Notes: a model not told the origin generated them from the sequence alone. Positions 1-7,853 are shown, numbered from the stretch's first letter. The stretch is 64,000 nt of DNA from Actinoplanes oblitus (GCF_030252345.1 NZ_CP126980.1:8999501-9063500), one strand, 5' to 3'. Numbers and translations are program-made.

Positions 1-158
1 TCCCCGCGCTCGACCTTGCCGCCGGGGAACTCCCATTTTCCGGCCGCCTCGGGCGGCGCGCTGCGCTGGCAGGCGAGCACCCGCCCGCCCTCGATGATCA
101 CCGCTGCGACAATCACCCTGGGTGATGGCGGCGCCTTGACGTATTGTTCCGACGGCAT
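1..158 (-). CDS. Nudix hydrolase (MutT-like), N-terminal part only
   Basis: The gene runs off the left edge, so only the first ~52 residues are present. They form the opening strands of a Nudix fold, with VIVAAVIIEGGRVLACQR followed by GKWEFPGGKVE, the start of the Nudix box GX5EX7REUXEEXGU. MutT-type enzymes with this WEFPGGK signature hydrolyse 8-oxo-dGTP or other damaged or modified NTPs in the cytoplasm. The metal-binding Glu residues lie outside the window, so substrate cannot be judged. The ATG at 156-158 is the first in frame; no strong ribosome binding site precedes it. Confidence 0.85.
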   Translation of the reverse strand, partial: MPSEQYVKAPPSPRVIVAAVIIEGGRVLACQRSAPPEAAGKWEFPGGKVERG

Positions 159-341
159 GAGAACCAAGATCGCACAAAACTCCGCCGATCAGGTTGCCCG
201 AGCCGCCCCGATCGTCCCCCAAACACGGATATGTGGGCGTGGACATCACTGTCCCAACGGACGAGACTAGGTCTACCGACCATGACGACACGGCGACAGT
301 TCGGCCACAAGCCGGCAACAACGCTTTGGGGGGGTGCGGCC

Positions 342-656
342 ATGCGGGCTAGGAAACGCCGGGACAACCACGGCTCCGACTATCTGAGCGACGCCCTCGC
401 GCTGCTGGGCGGCTGGACTCGCGACGGCGTCCAGCTACGCCGCGATCTCGCGTGCGACGACAGCCAGCACGCCGCGCTGACCGAACGGATCCAGGTGGCC
501 GCGGACACCCTGTCAATCCGGCCGAGCATCAGGCGCATCGAGGGGCACACCCAGATCTGCCTGGGTGACCGGGACGGTGACGCACTCACCGACCGTGACG
601 TCACGCTCGCCGCCCGGATCGAGGACTTCTACCGCACCGTGGTCGGCCGTTCGTAG
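342..656 (+). CDS. Pterin-4a-carbinolamine dehydratase-like protein
   Basis: 104 residues, the usual size of 4a-hydroxytetrahydrobiopterin dehydratase (PhhB/DCoH). The pattern of an N-terminal LLGGW, a helix, ALTERIQVAADTL, a beta strand GHTQICLGD and ALTDRDVTLAARIEDFY follows that fold. The conserved catalytic His-His pair that normally sits after the long helix is replaced (SIRPSIRRIEG), so catalysis is doubtful. I chose the ATG at 342 because a G-rich ribosome binding site (about 328-335) lies 6-7 nt upstream; an in-frame ATG at 282 would add 20 residues. The fold call is a pattern judgement, not a search result. Confidence 0.6.
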   Translation: MRARKRRDNHGSDYLSDALALLGGWTRDGVQLRRDLACDDSQHAALTERIQVAADTLSIRPSIRRIEGHTQICLGDRDGDALTDRDVTLAARIEDFYRTVVGRS

Positions 657-680
657 TCCCGCCGGACTACGCTGCGCCGC

Positions 681-1043
681 ATGACTGACGTCGCTTACGA
701 CAACAAGGGTCAGCTGGAGCAGATCCAGAGCGGCCTGCTCGACGGGGAAACCATCATCGCCGTGTACGACGCGATCGGCGCCGGCACCGGCTTCATCGGC
801 CTGACCAACCGGCGGATCATCATCCAGGACAAGTCGTTCGTCGGGAAGAAGTTCGCCATCACCAGCATCCCGTACGCCAAGGTGAGCTCGGTGAGCGTGG
901 TCAGCAACAAGAGCTGGGCCGGCCAGTTCTTCTCCAGCGGCGAGATCGCGATCACTGTGGGCACCCACGTCTACGAGATCGAGTTCCGCGGCTCGGACAA
1001 GGCGCACCACGTGCACCAGGTCATCCTCGGCTACGCCTCCTGA
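681..1043 (+). CDS. Bacterial PH-domain protein
   Basis: 120-residue cytoplasmic protein without membrane segment. LLDGETIIAVYDA, FIGLTNRRIIIQD, ITSIPYAKVSSVSVV and GEIAITVGTHVYEIEF reproduce the strand order of bacterial PH-like domains, where 'LTNRRIII' and 'IPY..VSSV' are the hallmark strands. Function in this family is generally unknown. A TACGCT hexamer at 668-673 lies 7 nt before the ATG, suggesting a leaderless transcript. The stop codon forms one end of a perfect hairpin shared with the convergent neighbour (1041-1062). Confidence 0.75.
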   Translation: MTDVAYDNKGQLEQIQSGLLDGETIIAVYDAIGAGTGFIGLTNRRIIIQDKSFVGKKFAITSIPYAKVSSVSVVSNKSWAGQFFSSGEIAITVGTHVYEIEFRGSDKAHHVHQVILGYAS

Positions 1044-1062
1044 CGCCGGGTCACCGGCGTCA
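1041..1062. terminator. Bidirectional hairpin containing both stop codons
   Basis: Perfect 9-bp stem TGACGCCGG (1041-1049) with CCGGCGTCA (1054-1062) and a GTCA loop. The left end is the TGA of the PH-domain gene and the right end is the complement of the TGA of the membrane-protein gene on the opposite strand, so one palindrome ends both genes. There is no T-run. Confidence 0.6.
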
Positions 1063-1962
1063 CGGCTCGCCGACGGGCTGCGTCAGATCCCAGACGTACC
1101 GCCGGCCGGCGGGCCGTTCGTCCTTCCAGACCACCTCCCAGCGGCCCCGCTGGTCCCGGACCGGCTCACTGAGCACGCCGTACCCGGCCCGCTCCTTCAC
1201 GCTCGGCGGCTGGTCGCTGTCCGGGAACGTGAACGTGACGACGAACCGGGTGAACGCCGACGGCGTACCGCTCGCTGTCGGCAGCCGGTCGTCCCAGACC
1301 AGCTGGTCCCAGCCGCGCTCGCGCAGCGGCCGCCACAGCCCGCGGGGCCGGTACGCCACCTCCCACTCGGTCGGCACCGTCATCGCCGGGTCGAAGATCA
1401 GCCACACCCGCAGCAGCCGGGTCTGCTCCAGCGGCAGCGGCGTGATGGTCCCGCCGACCGGCCGCACCGCCTTGAACTCGATCCCGTCGAGCCGGTTCAG
1501 CCCATCGGTGTCGGTCGGCACGATCGGCCGCATGGTCCGGTGGGTGACCAGCGGTTCCGGGGTGGTGGTCCGCCGCTCCACGATCCGGTCGGTCTCGTCG
1601 TCGTCGCCGACCGCGACGATCACCTCGAGGGTCTCGCTGAAGAGCGGCTTCTCCCGGTCGCTGATCCGCTGGATGGCGTCCAGGTAGTGCTGGTGCCCGG
1701 CCCGCTGCAGGGCCAGCGCCCGGGTGGCCTCGAGCAGCTCGGCGCGCAGCTGGCGGATCTTCAGGACGAAGGCGATCTGCCAGAACCGGATCACGAAGTA
1801 GAGCAGGCAGGCGAGGAATACCGCGGTCAGTGTCCCCTGGGCGGCCCGGGCCGGGATCTCGGCGAGCTGGGCGACGCCGGAAGCCAGGCCGATGAGCATC
1901 ATCAGAACGTTCAGGGTGCCCCTGAACACGGTCTGATACTGGGACGGCGTCGCTGGCATCAT
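1060..1962 (-). CDS. Membrane-anchored protein of unknown function
   Basis: 300 residues. Two hydrophobic segments near the N terminus (about 15-35 and 45-65) are followed by a helical stretch (about 70-115) and a soluble beta-rich C-terminal half. The latter has regularly spaced Trp/Arg-rich strands such as LRVWLIFDPAM and TEWEVAYRPRGLWRPL. I recognise no family. Two consecutive ATG codons (1962 and 1959) follow a GAGGA ribosome binding site; spacing favours the second. It converges on the PH-domain gene. Confidence 0.7.
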   Translation of the reverse strand: MMPATPSQYQTVFRGTLNVLMMLIGLASGVAQLAEIPARAAQGTLTAVFLACLLYFVIRFWQIAFVLKIRQLRAELLEATRALALQRAGHQHYLDAIQRISDREKPLFSETLEVIVAVGDDDETDRIVERRTTTPEPLVTHRTMRPIVPTDTDGLNRLDGIEFKAVRPVGGTITPLPLEQTRLLRVWLIFDPAMTVPTEWEVAYRPRGLWRPLRERGWDQLVWDDRLPTASGTPSAFTRFVVTFTFPDSDQPPSVKERAGYGVLSEPVRDQRGRWEVVWKDERPAGRRYVWDLTQPVGEP

Positions 1963-2094
1963 TCCTCATGATCCCGAGCCGTTCCGATCGGATAAATCCC
2001 GTTAAAGAGTGACGCACCCCGATCCGGTGCGGCTGTTCGACCGATGTTCGACAGCCGAACGGACGAGGGAGCATGCCACCCCGGCCGCCCGGCG

Positions 2095-2118
2095 AACGGT
2101 TACCGGCGGGTAACCGTT
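2095..2118. promoter_or_regulatory. Perfect 10+10 bp palindrome, candidate operator
   Basis: AACGGTTACC (2095-2104) and GGTAACCGTT (2109-2118) are exact reverse complements separated by 4 bases. The high A/T content of the arms and lack of a T-run argue for a protein-binding site rather than a terminator. The regulator is unknown. Confidence 0.55.
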
Positions 2119-2255
2119 GCCGCCCGCCGGAGCCGCGCCGCATGCTACCCGGAGGCCCGAAACACCGCCGTCCATCAATGCCGCTGCCCCCTCGGAGGCG
2201 ATCACCGGTGCTGGCTCACCTGCAGAAGCCGCTGACCCGGAAGCCGAGCCGCGAC

Positions 2256-2414
2256 ATGCTCGGCAGCGATCTCGAACCGGCGCCCGCGGGCGGCGGCGGG
2301 GAAGGGGGCCAGCCACACCGGCTGGCGGTGCTGCTCGGCGCGAACGCCGCGTTCGCGATGGCGCTGCTGCTCTCCGCCGTCCTGGTCGGACTGGCCACCG
2401 TCGCGTTGCACTGA
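2256..2414 (+). CDS. Possible small single-pass membrane protein
   Basis: A 52-residue reading from the ATG at 2256: a polar Gly/Pro-rich N terminus, then a strongly hydrophobic helix (about residues 25-48, LLGANAAFAMALLLSAVLV) ending in ALH. In-frame ATGs also exist further upstream (2178, 2073), but that part reads as low-complexity Arg/Pro. The clean transmembrane helix at the C terminus argues for a real gene; no family is recognised. Confidence 0.4.
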   Translation: MLGSDLEPAPAGGGGEGGQPHRLAVLLGANAAFAMALLLSAVLVGLATVALH

Positions 2415-2566
2415 CCCCCGCGCCGGTCCTACCGGAAGCTGCCGCCCTCGCCGCCACGCTTCGCCATCGTCTTCATCGCTCTCCCTCTGCCGTTGACTCC
2501 GCAGGGCCCAACGGAATCGATAGCGGTGCGGTTGTGATTCGCGGGTAGTTTATTCCGATACGCCGG

Positions 2567-3313
2567 TCAGTTCGGGTATTCCGGGAGAATCCGGGTCGGC
2601 AGCGGCGTCTCGGTCACCGTGCCGTCGGCGGCGCGCTTGAGCTCGTACCCCAAAGCTCCCTCGCGGTCCGCGACGACCTCCTCCAGTGACGTGCCGCGGA
2701 ACACCAGCCCCGCGCCGTCGTCGGTGGCGTAGCCATCCGGCAGCGTGCCGTCGCCGATCAGCTCGTGCATCTTCGGCCGGCGCTCGCCCTCCCCGTCGTA
2801 GTGCACCCCGTTGCTGTACGGCAGCCAGCCCAGCCCGTCGGTGAAGCCGCGCAGCCGCAGCCCGAAGCTGTCCGTGGTGCCACCCCGGTGCCAGCAGATG
2901 GAGCCGGCCGACGAGCCACTCATCACCACGCCGGCCTGCCACGCCTCGTGCAGGATCTCGTCCAGCCCGTGCACCCGCCAGAGCGCGCAGAGGTTCGCCA
3001 CACTGCCGCCGTCCACCCAGACGACGTCCTGCGCCAGCAGGTGCCCGCGGATGTCCTCGATGTTCGGCATCGGGAAGAGCTGCAGGTGCGACATGGTGAA
3101 CCGGGTGCCGGCGAAGGCCGAGTAGAACGCGCCGATCCGGCTGTCCGGGTCGCCGGTCGCCTGGGCCAGCACGCAGATCTTCGGCGCCTCGGTCGCGTTC
3201 GCCAGCTCGGCCGCGAAGTGGTGGATCCGGCCGGGCCGGATGTCGAAGTTGCCCCGCCGGCCCCGCTCGAAACCGGCGCTGGTGGCGAGAATGGTGGGAA
3301 TGTCCGCGGTCAT
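2567..3313 (-). CDS. Peptidase E-like protein (family S51)
   Basis: 248 residues. VVWVDGGSVANL followed by GVVMSGSSAGSICW is the S51 dipeptidase signature; the nucleophile is the Ser of GSSAG (about residue 135), on a class I glutamine-amidotransferase-like fold. Family members cleave Asp-X dipeptides in the cytoplasm. The ATG overlaps the stop codon of the upstream gene (ATGA, 3310-3313), so the two are translationally coupled in one operon with the nucleotidyltransferase. Confidence 0.85.
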   Translation of the reverse strand: MTADIPTILATSAGFERGRRGNFDIRPGRIHHFAAELANATEAPKICVLAQATGDPDSRIGAFYSAFAGTRFTMSHLQLFPMPNIEDIRGHLLAQDVVWVDGGSVANLCALWRVHGLDEILHEAWQAGVVMSGSSAGSICWHRGGTTDSFGLRLRGFTDGLGWLPYSNGVHYDGEGERRPKMHELIGDGTLPDGYATDDGAGLVFRGTSLEEVVADREGALGYELKRAADGTVTETPLPTRILPEYPN

Positions 3314-4143
3314 CGCAACATCATCGCGCACGCCTCGGTGGTCTCCAGCACGAGATCGGCGGCGATGTCGATGGCCAGCGTGAGGTGCAGCGGATCGTTG
3401 TTGATCGCGGAGAACGCGGCGTCCACCCGCTCCTGGAACTTCGCCGGCGCGCCCGGCAGCCGCCCGGCCGCGGCCACCGCGCCCTTCTCGTTGATCAGCC
3501 ACCGGCCGGCCGCGCCGTGCAGCGCGTGCGCGCACACCCCGGCCAGCCGGAACAGGCAACCGGCGACGTAGCCGGTGTCGAACCGGGAGACGCCCTTGCG
3601 GGCCAGGCCGACCAGGAAGTCGGCCTCCCAGAGACCGGCCACCAGCGCCTCGGACAACTGCCGGGGGAAGACCTGGAAGCGCCGGCGCAGGGCGGCCAGC
3701 TCACCGGTCGGGTCGGCCAGCACGCGGCTGACGGCCAGCTCGCCCGGGTACGCGAAGTCGGGCACCCCGAGCGGATGCCCGGCCTGCGCGTGGAACGCGT
3801 ACCGGCCGTGCTCGGCCTCGTCCCAGCAGCGGAGCACCCGGTCCAGGTCCCGGTAGATCCAGTCGACCGGGTGGTCACCGATCCGCAACCAGCCGCCGCC
3901 GTCCACCCACGGTCCCCACTCGCCGACCGCGGTGACCCGGGCCTTCTCCCCGGCCACCGCGACCGCCAGCTCACCGAGCCGGCCGGTGTCGAACGGCGCC
4001 CGGTAGTACAGGCCCAGGTCGGTGTCGGACTCCGGCGCGTGGGCCTGCCGGGCCCGGCTGCCGCCGAGCACCACGCCGACCACTCCCGGGACGGTGACCA
4101 GGCGCTCGGCCATCTCGGTCAGTACGGCGTCGGTGAGAGCCAT
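3310..4143 (-). CDS. Nucleotidyltransferase-domain protein
   Basis: 277 residues. VVLGGSRARQ...ESDTDLGLYY (about 22-45) is the GS-X10-DXD motif of the Pol-beta/MNT nucleotidyltransferase superfamily, with both metal-binding Asp residues present. The C-terminal half is helical and substrate-binding-like, as in aminoglycoside nucleotidyltransferase relatives. Substrate is unknown; resistance should not be assumed. TAGGGT (reverse strand, 4150-4155) lies 6 nt upstream of the ATG, suggesting a leaderless mRNA. First gene of a two-gene operon with the peptidase E-like gene. Confidence 0.8.
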   Translation of the reverse strand: MALTDAVLTEMAERLVTVPGVVGVVLGGSRARQAHAPESDTDLGLYYRAPFDTGRLGELAVAVAGEKARVTAVGEWGPWVDGGGWLRIGDHPVDWIYRDLDRVLRCWDEAEHGRYAFHAQAGHPLGVPDFAYPGELAVSRVLADPTGELAALRRRFQVFPRQLSEALVAGLWEADFLVGLARKGVSRFDTGYVAGCLFRLAGVCAHALHGAAGRWLINEKGAVAAAGRLPGAPAKFQERVDAAFSAINNDPLHLTLAIDIAADLVLETTEACAMMLR

Positions 4144-4174
4144 GCCGTCACCCTATGTCGGCCGGTGGCCCGAT

Positions 4175-4999
4175 TCAGCACAGAGTGGCCGGTTCCAGCC
4201 GGACGTCGGCCAGCGACTCCGGGCCGAGCAGCGACAAGCCCTCGTCCGCCTCGGTCGACGGCGCCGGCTCGGGTTGCGTGCTCGCGCCCGGGCAGGCGGT
4301 CCGGCCCAGCGGGACGCAGAGGTTCAGGGCGCACGACGCGTCCCGCGCCGCGCCGAAGACCACCACCCGCTGCTGCGGCTGCCGGGTCACCGTGGTGTCC
4401 AGCAACCGCCGGCCGGACGGCTTGCCGTCGACCAGGGTGACCAGGTAGCGGACCAGTTCCTCGCCCGGAGCGCCGGGTGCCTGCACCTTGCGGACGCCGC
4501 GCGGCAGGGTCTCGTCGCGGACCACCCGGGTCGGGAACGGGACGGGCCGGGTCTCCACGTCGGTCCGGGTGGTGATCACCGGCTCGGCCCGCGGCCGGCT
4601 CCTGGCCCGCTTCTTCGACGGGCGCGGCGACCGCGCCCCGGTCCGGTCGGCCGGGTCCTCGGCGCGGGCGCGGCTCAGCTCGGCCCCGGTCGCCGCGGCG
4701 GACCGGTCCCGGCGGCCGGCGGCCGGTGGCGCCGGCTGGACCGGGGCGTGCACGTGCCGCCGCGGCACCGGCTCGGCGGCGGCCGCCTCCCGGCTGACGA
4801 TCTCCGGGTCCTCCTCCAGCCGGGCGGCGCCCGGATCGTCGGCGATGGCCTGCTCGGCGGCCGCGGCGGACGGCTCGTCGCCGCCGGTCAGCACGGCCGC
4901 GCCGGCCACCCCACCGGCGACGACGACCAGCAGCGCGCTGGTGCCGGCGGCCATGCGGACACCGAACGGCAGCCGGGCCCACCAAGACTTTCGTGGCAT
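4175..4999 (-). CDS. Membrane-anchored G5-domain protein
   Basis: 274 residues. A cytoplasmic basic N terminus (PRKSWWARL), one transmembrane helix (about 16-38), a long Ala/Glu/Pro/Arg-rich linker, and a G5 domain (about 142-216: TRTDVETRPVPFPTRVVRDETLPRG ... LVTLVDGKPSGRRLL shown here in two parts) form the protein. A C-terminal segment has three Cys residues. G5 domains bind N-acetylglucosamine-type polymers and occur in cell-wall proteins, so a wall-associated extracellular role is likely. Upstream GTG/TTG starts (5044, 5047) would add 15-16 residues. Confidence 0.75.
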   Translation of the reverse strand: MPRKSWWARLPFGVRMAAGTSALLVVVAGGVAGAAVLTGGDEPSAAAAEQAIADDPGAARLEEDPEIVSREAAAAEPVPRRHVHAPVQPAPPAAGRRDRSAAATGAELSRARAEDPADRTGARSPRPSKKRARSRPRAEPVITTRTDVETRPVPFPTRVVRDETLPRGVRKVQAPGAPGEELVRYLVTLVDGKPSGRRLLDTTVTRQPQQRVVVFGAARDASCALNLCVPLGRTACPGASTQPEPAPSTEADEGLSLLGPESLADVRLEPATLC

Positions 5000-5065
5000 T
5001 TCGAGCAGATGCTGCAGAGAGTCACTAGTTGTCTGGTTTTGCACCAAAGCATTGTGGCTTGTCCG

Positions 5066-5080
5066 GCTTGCTAAGCAAGC
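5066..5080. promoter_or_regulatory. Small inverted repeat upstream of the G5 gene
   Basis: GCTTGC-TAA-GCAAGC, 6-bp arms, in the divergent promoter region between the G5-domain gene (minus) and marR-type gene (plus). Possible operator; too short to be sure. Confidence 0.35.
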
Positions 5081-5208
5081 ACGCGACGGTCACCCGAAAA
5101 GCTGACCGGGGGTGCCCGTCACCCGGGCCGGCGCGTTCCTCTTCGGGGCGAAATATCACCATTTCTGCCCCGCTCGCCCGCGTGCGCGCCCGCCGTACGA
5201 TCACAGGC

Positions 5209-5673
5209 ATGTCACCACCAGCCTCCGGACCGCTCGACCCGCTGAGCCCAGCCGAGGAGGCGGTGATGCGGGCACTGGGCCGCTTCCTGCTCGTCATACC
5301 CCGAGCGCTGGACGCCGACCTGATGCGCGAGCAACGCATGTCGGCCAGCGAGTACCACGTGCTGCGTCACCTCTCGGAGACCCCGGACCAGCGGATGCGG
5401 ATGAGCGAGCTGGCCGCCGCCTGCGACATGTCGCTGAGCGGGATGACCCGGCTGGCGGCCAAGCTGGAGTCGCTCGGCTACGTCGAGCGGATCAGGTGCG
5501 AGGAGGACGCGCGCGGGGCCAACGCGGTGCTCACCGAGCGCGGCCTGGCCCGGCTGCGGGAGGCCTGGCCGACGCATCTGGCCAGCGTGCGGCGGCACAT
5601 CTTCGACCACCTGGGTGATCTCGACCTGGACCAGCTGGCCAGCGCGTTCTCCGCGATGGCCACCGAGCCGTAG
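5209..5673 (+). CDS. MarR-family transcriptional regulator
   Basis: 154 residues with the winged-helix layout of MarR: a helix-rich N terminus, ASEYHVLRHLSETP, recognition region RMSELAAACDMSLSGMTRLAAKLESLGYVER and a wing at EEDARGANAVLTERG. Binds DNA as a dimer, usually repressing itself or a neighbour in response to a small ligand. TACGAT at 5196-5201 precedes the ATG by 7 nt, implying a leaderless transcript. Its target may be the divergently transcribed G5-domain gene, but nothing proves this. Confidence 0.9.
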   Translation: MSPPASGPLDPLSPAEEAVMRALGRFLLVIPRALDADLMREQRMSASEYHVLRHLSETPDQRMRMSELAAACDMSLSGMTRLAAKLESLGYVERIRCEEDARGANAVLTERGLARLREAWPTHLASVRRHIFDHLGDLDLDQLASAFSAMATEP

Positions 5674-5680
5674 CCGCGGC

Positions 5681-6277
5681 TCAGCGCAGCGCCGGGAACA
5701 CCGTGCCCGCGACGATCGCGCCGGCCAGCGCGCCGACCACCACCTGCGCCGGCGTGTGCGCCGTCAACCGCACCCGGGCCCAGCCGCCGAGCACCACCAG
5801 CGGCGCCCCGAGCAGCGCCGGCGGCCCGTAGATCGCCGTCATGGTGGCCAGCGCCCCGGCCGCCACCCCGGCGTGGATCGACATCTTCCACCAGTGCGTC
5901 ACCAGCGCGAACACCACCAGCCCGAGCCCACCCGCGACGAGCAGCGCCAGCACCTCCCGGGGTGCCCCGAGCAGCACCATCAGCACCAGCCCGGCGCTCA
6001 GCGACCCCACCCCGAACAGCAGCGGCACCCGCCGCGCGGCCCGATCCGGGATGTGGTGGTCGGTGAGCCGCCCGGTCCGTACGCCGTGCAGCACGTACCC
6101 CAGCGGGATCACCGCCGCGAAGACCGCTCCGGGCAGTCCCCACCAGCGCGACACCCCGGGCGCCTCGCCGGCATGCCAGCCGACCGCCACGAGCAGTGCC
6201 GCCACCAGCACCGCCGGCGCCAGCACCTCCGAAACGACGTGAGCGATCCGGTCACCCACCCGCCCTGCGTTGATCAC
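5681..6277 (-). CDS. PAP2-like phosphatase membrane protein
   Basis: 198 residues with 5-6 hydrophobic segments. The three PAP2 motifs appear in degenerate form: TDHHIPDRAARR (motif 1 region), KMSIHAG (in place of PSGH) and RVRLTAHTPAQVVVGA (in place of SR-X5-H-X3-D). His residues are kept but the canonical Arg/Asp set is not complete. The family dephosphorylates lipid phosphates or pyrophosphates at the membrane; activity here is plausible but not assured. Convergent with the marR-type gene (7-bp gap). Confidence 0.7.
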   Translation of the reverse strand: MINAGRVGDRIAHVVSEVLAPAVLVAALLVAVGWHAGEAPGVSRWWGLPGAVFAAVIPLGYVLHGVRTGRLTDHHIPDRAARRVPLLFGVGSLSAGLVLMVLLGAPREVLALLVAGGLGLVVFALVTHWWKMSIHAGVAAGALATMTAIYGPPALLGAPLVVLGGWARVRLTAHTPAQVVVGALAGAIVAGTVFPALR

Positions 6278-6471
6278 GCCTCATTCTGGCAGGCGGTATC
6301 CCGGTTTCCCCGCCAGCGCCCCGCACCCTTATACACATGCCCATCGCCGAATAGCGGGAAATAGCGATGAATTTATCCACGGGTGTCGAGACAGCAATTG
6401 CTCGTGGCGACAGTTCCGGCATGCATTGTCCGCACAGCCGAACCGCCCTTGTGGAGTGTTACGGTGACGGC

Positions 6472-7053
6472 ATGACCGCGGTGCCCGAGTGGATGCGCCC
6501 GCCCCGCGCGGAGGGCTGGTTCGCCGATGATCTCGATCATCTTCCCGAGGCGCCGAGTCATACCGAGCTTATCGACGGAGCTCTCGTCTTCATGATGTCC
6601 CCCCAGCGTGCCTGGCACGGCCGCATCCTCACCGCCCTGGTGAACGCCCTTACCGAGCAGGCGCCAGCAGGTGTCGAGATCGAGCGGGAAATGACGATCC
6701 GGCTCGACGAGCGGAACCGCCCCGAGCCCGATCTCCTCGCGACAACGGCACCTTTCCAACCGGACCGCACGCTCTACACACCCGACCAGGTACTTTTGGT
6801 CGCCGAGGTGGTCTCGCCGGAGTCAGCGGAGCGTGACCGCACGGTCAAACTGCGGAAATACGCGGAAGCCGGCATCGCGCATTACTGGATCGTCGAGGAA
6901 GAGGACGGGGAGCCGGTCGTCCACGCCTACGAACTCGACCGGCCGACGCGCGCCTACGTGGCGACCGGAATCCACCGCCGGGAATTGCGCAGCCCGGTGC
7001 CGTTCCCGGTCCGGATCGACCTGACCGCGCTGGTTCCCGGCCGCCGGAGCTGA
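6472..7053 (+). CDS. Uma2-family protein (DUF820, restriction-endonuclease fold)
   Basis: 193 residues. SHTELIDGALVFMM, RPEPDLLAT, VLLVAEVVSPES and YAEAGIAHYWIVEEED are the conserved blocks of Uma2/DUF820. The PD-(D/E)XK-like residues are the Asp of PEPDLL and the Glu of VAEVVSPES. These are abundant lineage-specific proteins whose role is poorly known. TACGGT (6460-6465) sits 6 nt before the ATG, again leaderless-like. Confidence 0.88.
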   Translation: MTAVPEWMRPPRAEGWFADDLDHLPEAPSHTELIDGALVFMMSPQRAWHGRILTALVNALTEQAPAGVEIEREMTIRLDERNRPEPDLLATTAPFQPDRTLYTPDQVLLVAEVVSPESAERDRTVKLRKYAEAGIAHYWIVEEEDGEPVVHAYELDRPTRAYVATGIHRRELRSPVPFPVRIDLTALVPGRRS

Positions 7054-7221
7054 GCCGGGAGGACTCCGCGTCCGCGTGGCGAGCGGGCTGCCGTGAGTCC
7101 CACGACTGCACCTCGGAGGAGACCTTCGTCCCGGCGCGTGACCTGAGCCAGGTCGACGCGGCCCTGGCGAAGCAGAACCGCCCCCACGCCGGGGACATCG
7201 GGCTCCCCGGGCATGGCCGCC

Positions 7222-7515
7222 TCACGCCGATTGAAGCGGCCGGATGCTGTCGAGGGAGTCGCCGAGGGCGTCCTTCTCGACTTCGAGGTCGTAACGGTTC
7301 TGCAGATTGATCCAGAACAGATCCGTCGTGCCGAAGTAGCGCGAGAGACGAAGAGCGGTATCGGCCGAGATGCGCCGCTTTCCGTGGACGATCTCGTTGA
7401 TCCGCCGTGGCGGCACACCAATGGCGACGGCAACCTTGTGCTGGGTGATTCCGAGCGGGGTGATGAAGTCCTCCATCAGCACCTCGCCGGGGTGGATGGG
7501 AGCTAGCTTGGTCAC
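7222..7515 (-). CDS. higA: HigA-family antitoxin
   Basis: 97 residues. IHPGEVLMEDFI, GITQHKVAVAIGVPPRRINEIVHGKRRIS and LSRYFGTTDLFWINLQNRYDLE are the hallmarks of HigA/VapI XRE-type antitoxins. Its helix-turn-helix binds the operon promoter, and it neutralises the toxin encoded just upstream. The start is GTG at 7515, fixed by a good ribosome binding site (GGGAGG, 8 nt upstream). Gene order is toxin first, typical of higBA and unlike most type II systems. Confidence 0.92.
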   Translation of the reverse strand: MTKLAPIHPGEVLMEDFITPLGITQHKVAVAIGVPPRRINEIVHGKRRISADTALRLSRYFGTTDLFWINLQNRYDLEVEKDALGDSLDSIRPLQSA

Positions 7516-7528
7516 GGCGTTCACCTCC

Positions 7529-7810
7529 CTAGTGGTAGTCCACGATCTCCACGTCTTCTGGACCGGTCTCGGTCCAGACGAAGCAGATCCGCCACTGGTC
7601 ATTGATCCGAATGCTGTGCTGACCTTTGCGGTCGCCGCTGAGCGCTTCCAACCGATTGCCTGGCGGAACTCGTAGATCGGCCAGGGCCATCGCAGCGTCG
7701 AGCAGCGCGAGCTTGCGCAACGCCGTCCGGAGGACCCGGGTGTCGAGCGACCTGACGTGCTCGCGTTGCCAAAGCCTCTCGGTCTCCCGGTTTCCGAAGG
7801 ATCGGATCAC
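7529..7810 (-). CDS. higB: HigB-type toxin (RelE/ParE superfamily)
   Basis: 93 residues. MIRSFGNRETERLWQR, ALRKLALLDAA, LRVPPGNRLEALSGDRKG and HSIRINDQWRICFVW match the HigB mRNA interferase fold, which cleaves mRNA on the ribosome. It starts with GTG. A promoter is readable: TTGCGT (reverse strand 7839-7844), 16-bp spacer, TATGCT (7817-7822), only 6 nt before the GTG, so the message is probably leaderless. The -35/-10 region is covered by two inverted repeats, the expected autorepression site. The antitoxin gene follows 13 bp downstream. Confidence 0.92.
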   Translation of the reverse strand: MIRSFGNRETERLWQREHVRSLDTRVLRTALRKLALLDAAMALADLRVPPGNRLEALSGDRKGQHSIRINDQWRICFVWTETGPEDVEIVDYH

Positions 7811-7820
7811 CGGCTAAGCA

Positions 7821-7853
7821 TAACGCGCAGCGTTAATAACGCAATCCGTTATT
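7821..7853. promoter_or_regulatory. Dual palindromic operator over the higBA promoter
   Basis: TAACGC-GCA-GCGTTA (7821-7835) and AATAACG-CAATC-CGTTATT (7835-7853) share the half-site TAACG. They overlap the -35/-10 elements of higB, which fits cooperative HigA or HigBA repression. Confidence 0.7.

Larger units (their letters stand above)
1963..2566. other. 600-bp region with palindrome and possible small ORFs
   Basis: No conventional gene fills this stretch. It holds a perfect palindrome (2095-2118), a possible small membrane protein on the plus strand (2256-2414), and a possible 15-codon ORF on the minus strand (2429-2476). The 2520-2566 end is comparatively A/T-rich. Confidence 0.6.

Noticed and set aside
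3310..4143. Aminoglycoside resistance nucleotidyltransferase
   Set aside because: Only the general nucleotidyltransferase motif is visible; nothing indicates an antibiotic substrate.
6373..6381. TTATCCACG as a DnaA box
   Set aside because: Last base mismatches and it stands alone; not counted with the six perfect TTGTCCACA sites.
7056..7221. Open plus-strand reading after the Uma2 gene with a non-random look (HDCTSEETFVPARDLSQ)
   Set aside because: No start codon or ribosome binding site, no recognisable family, and it runs antisense into higA; at most a remnant.
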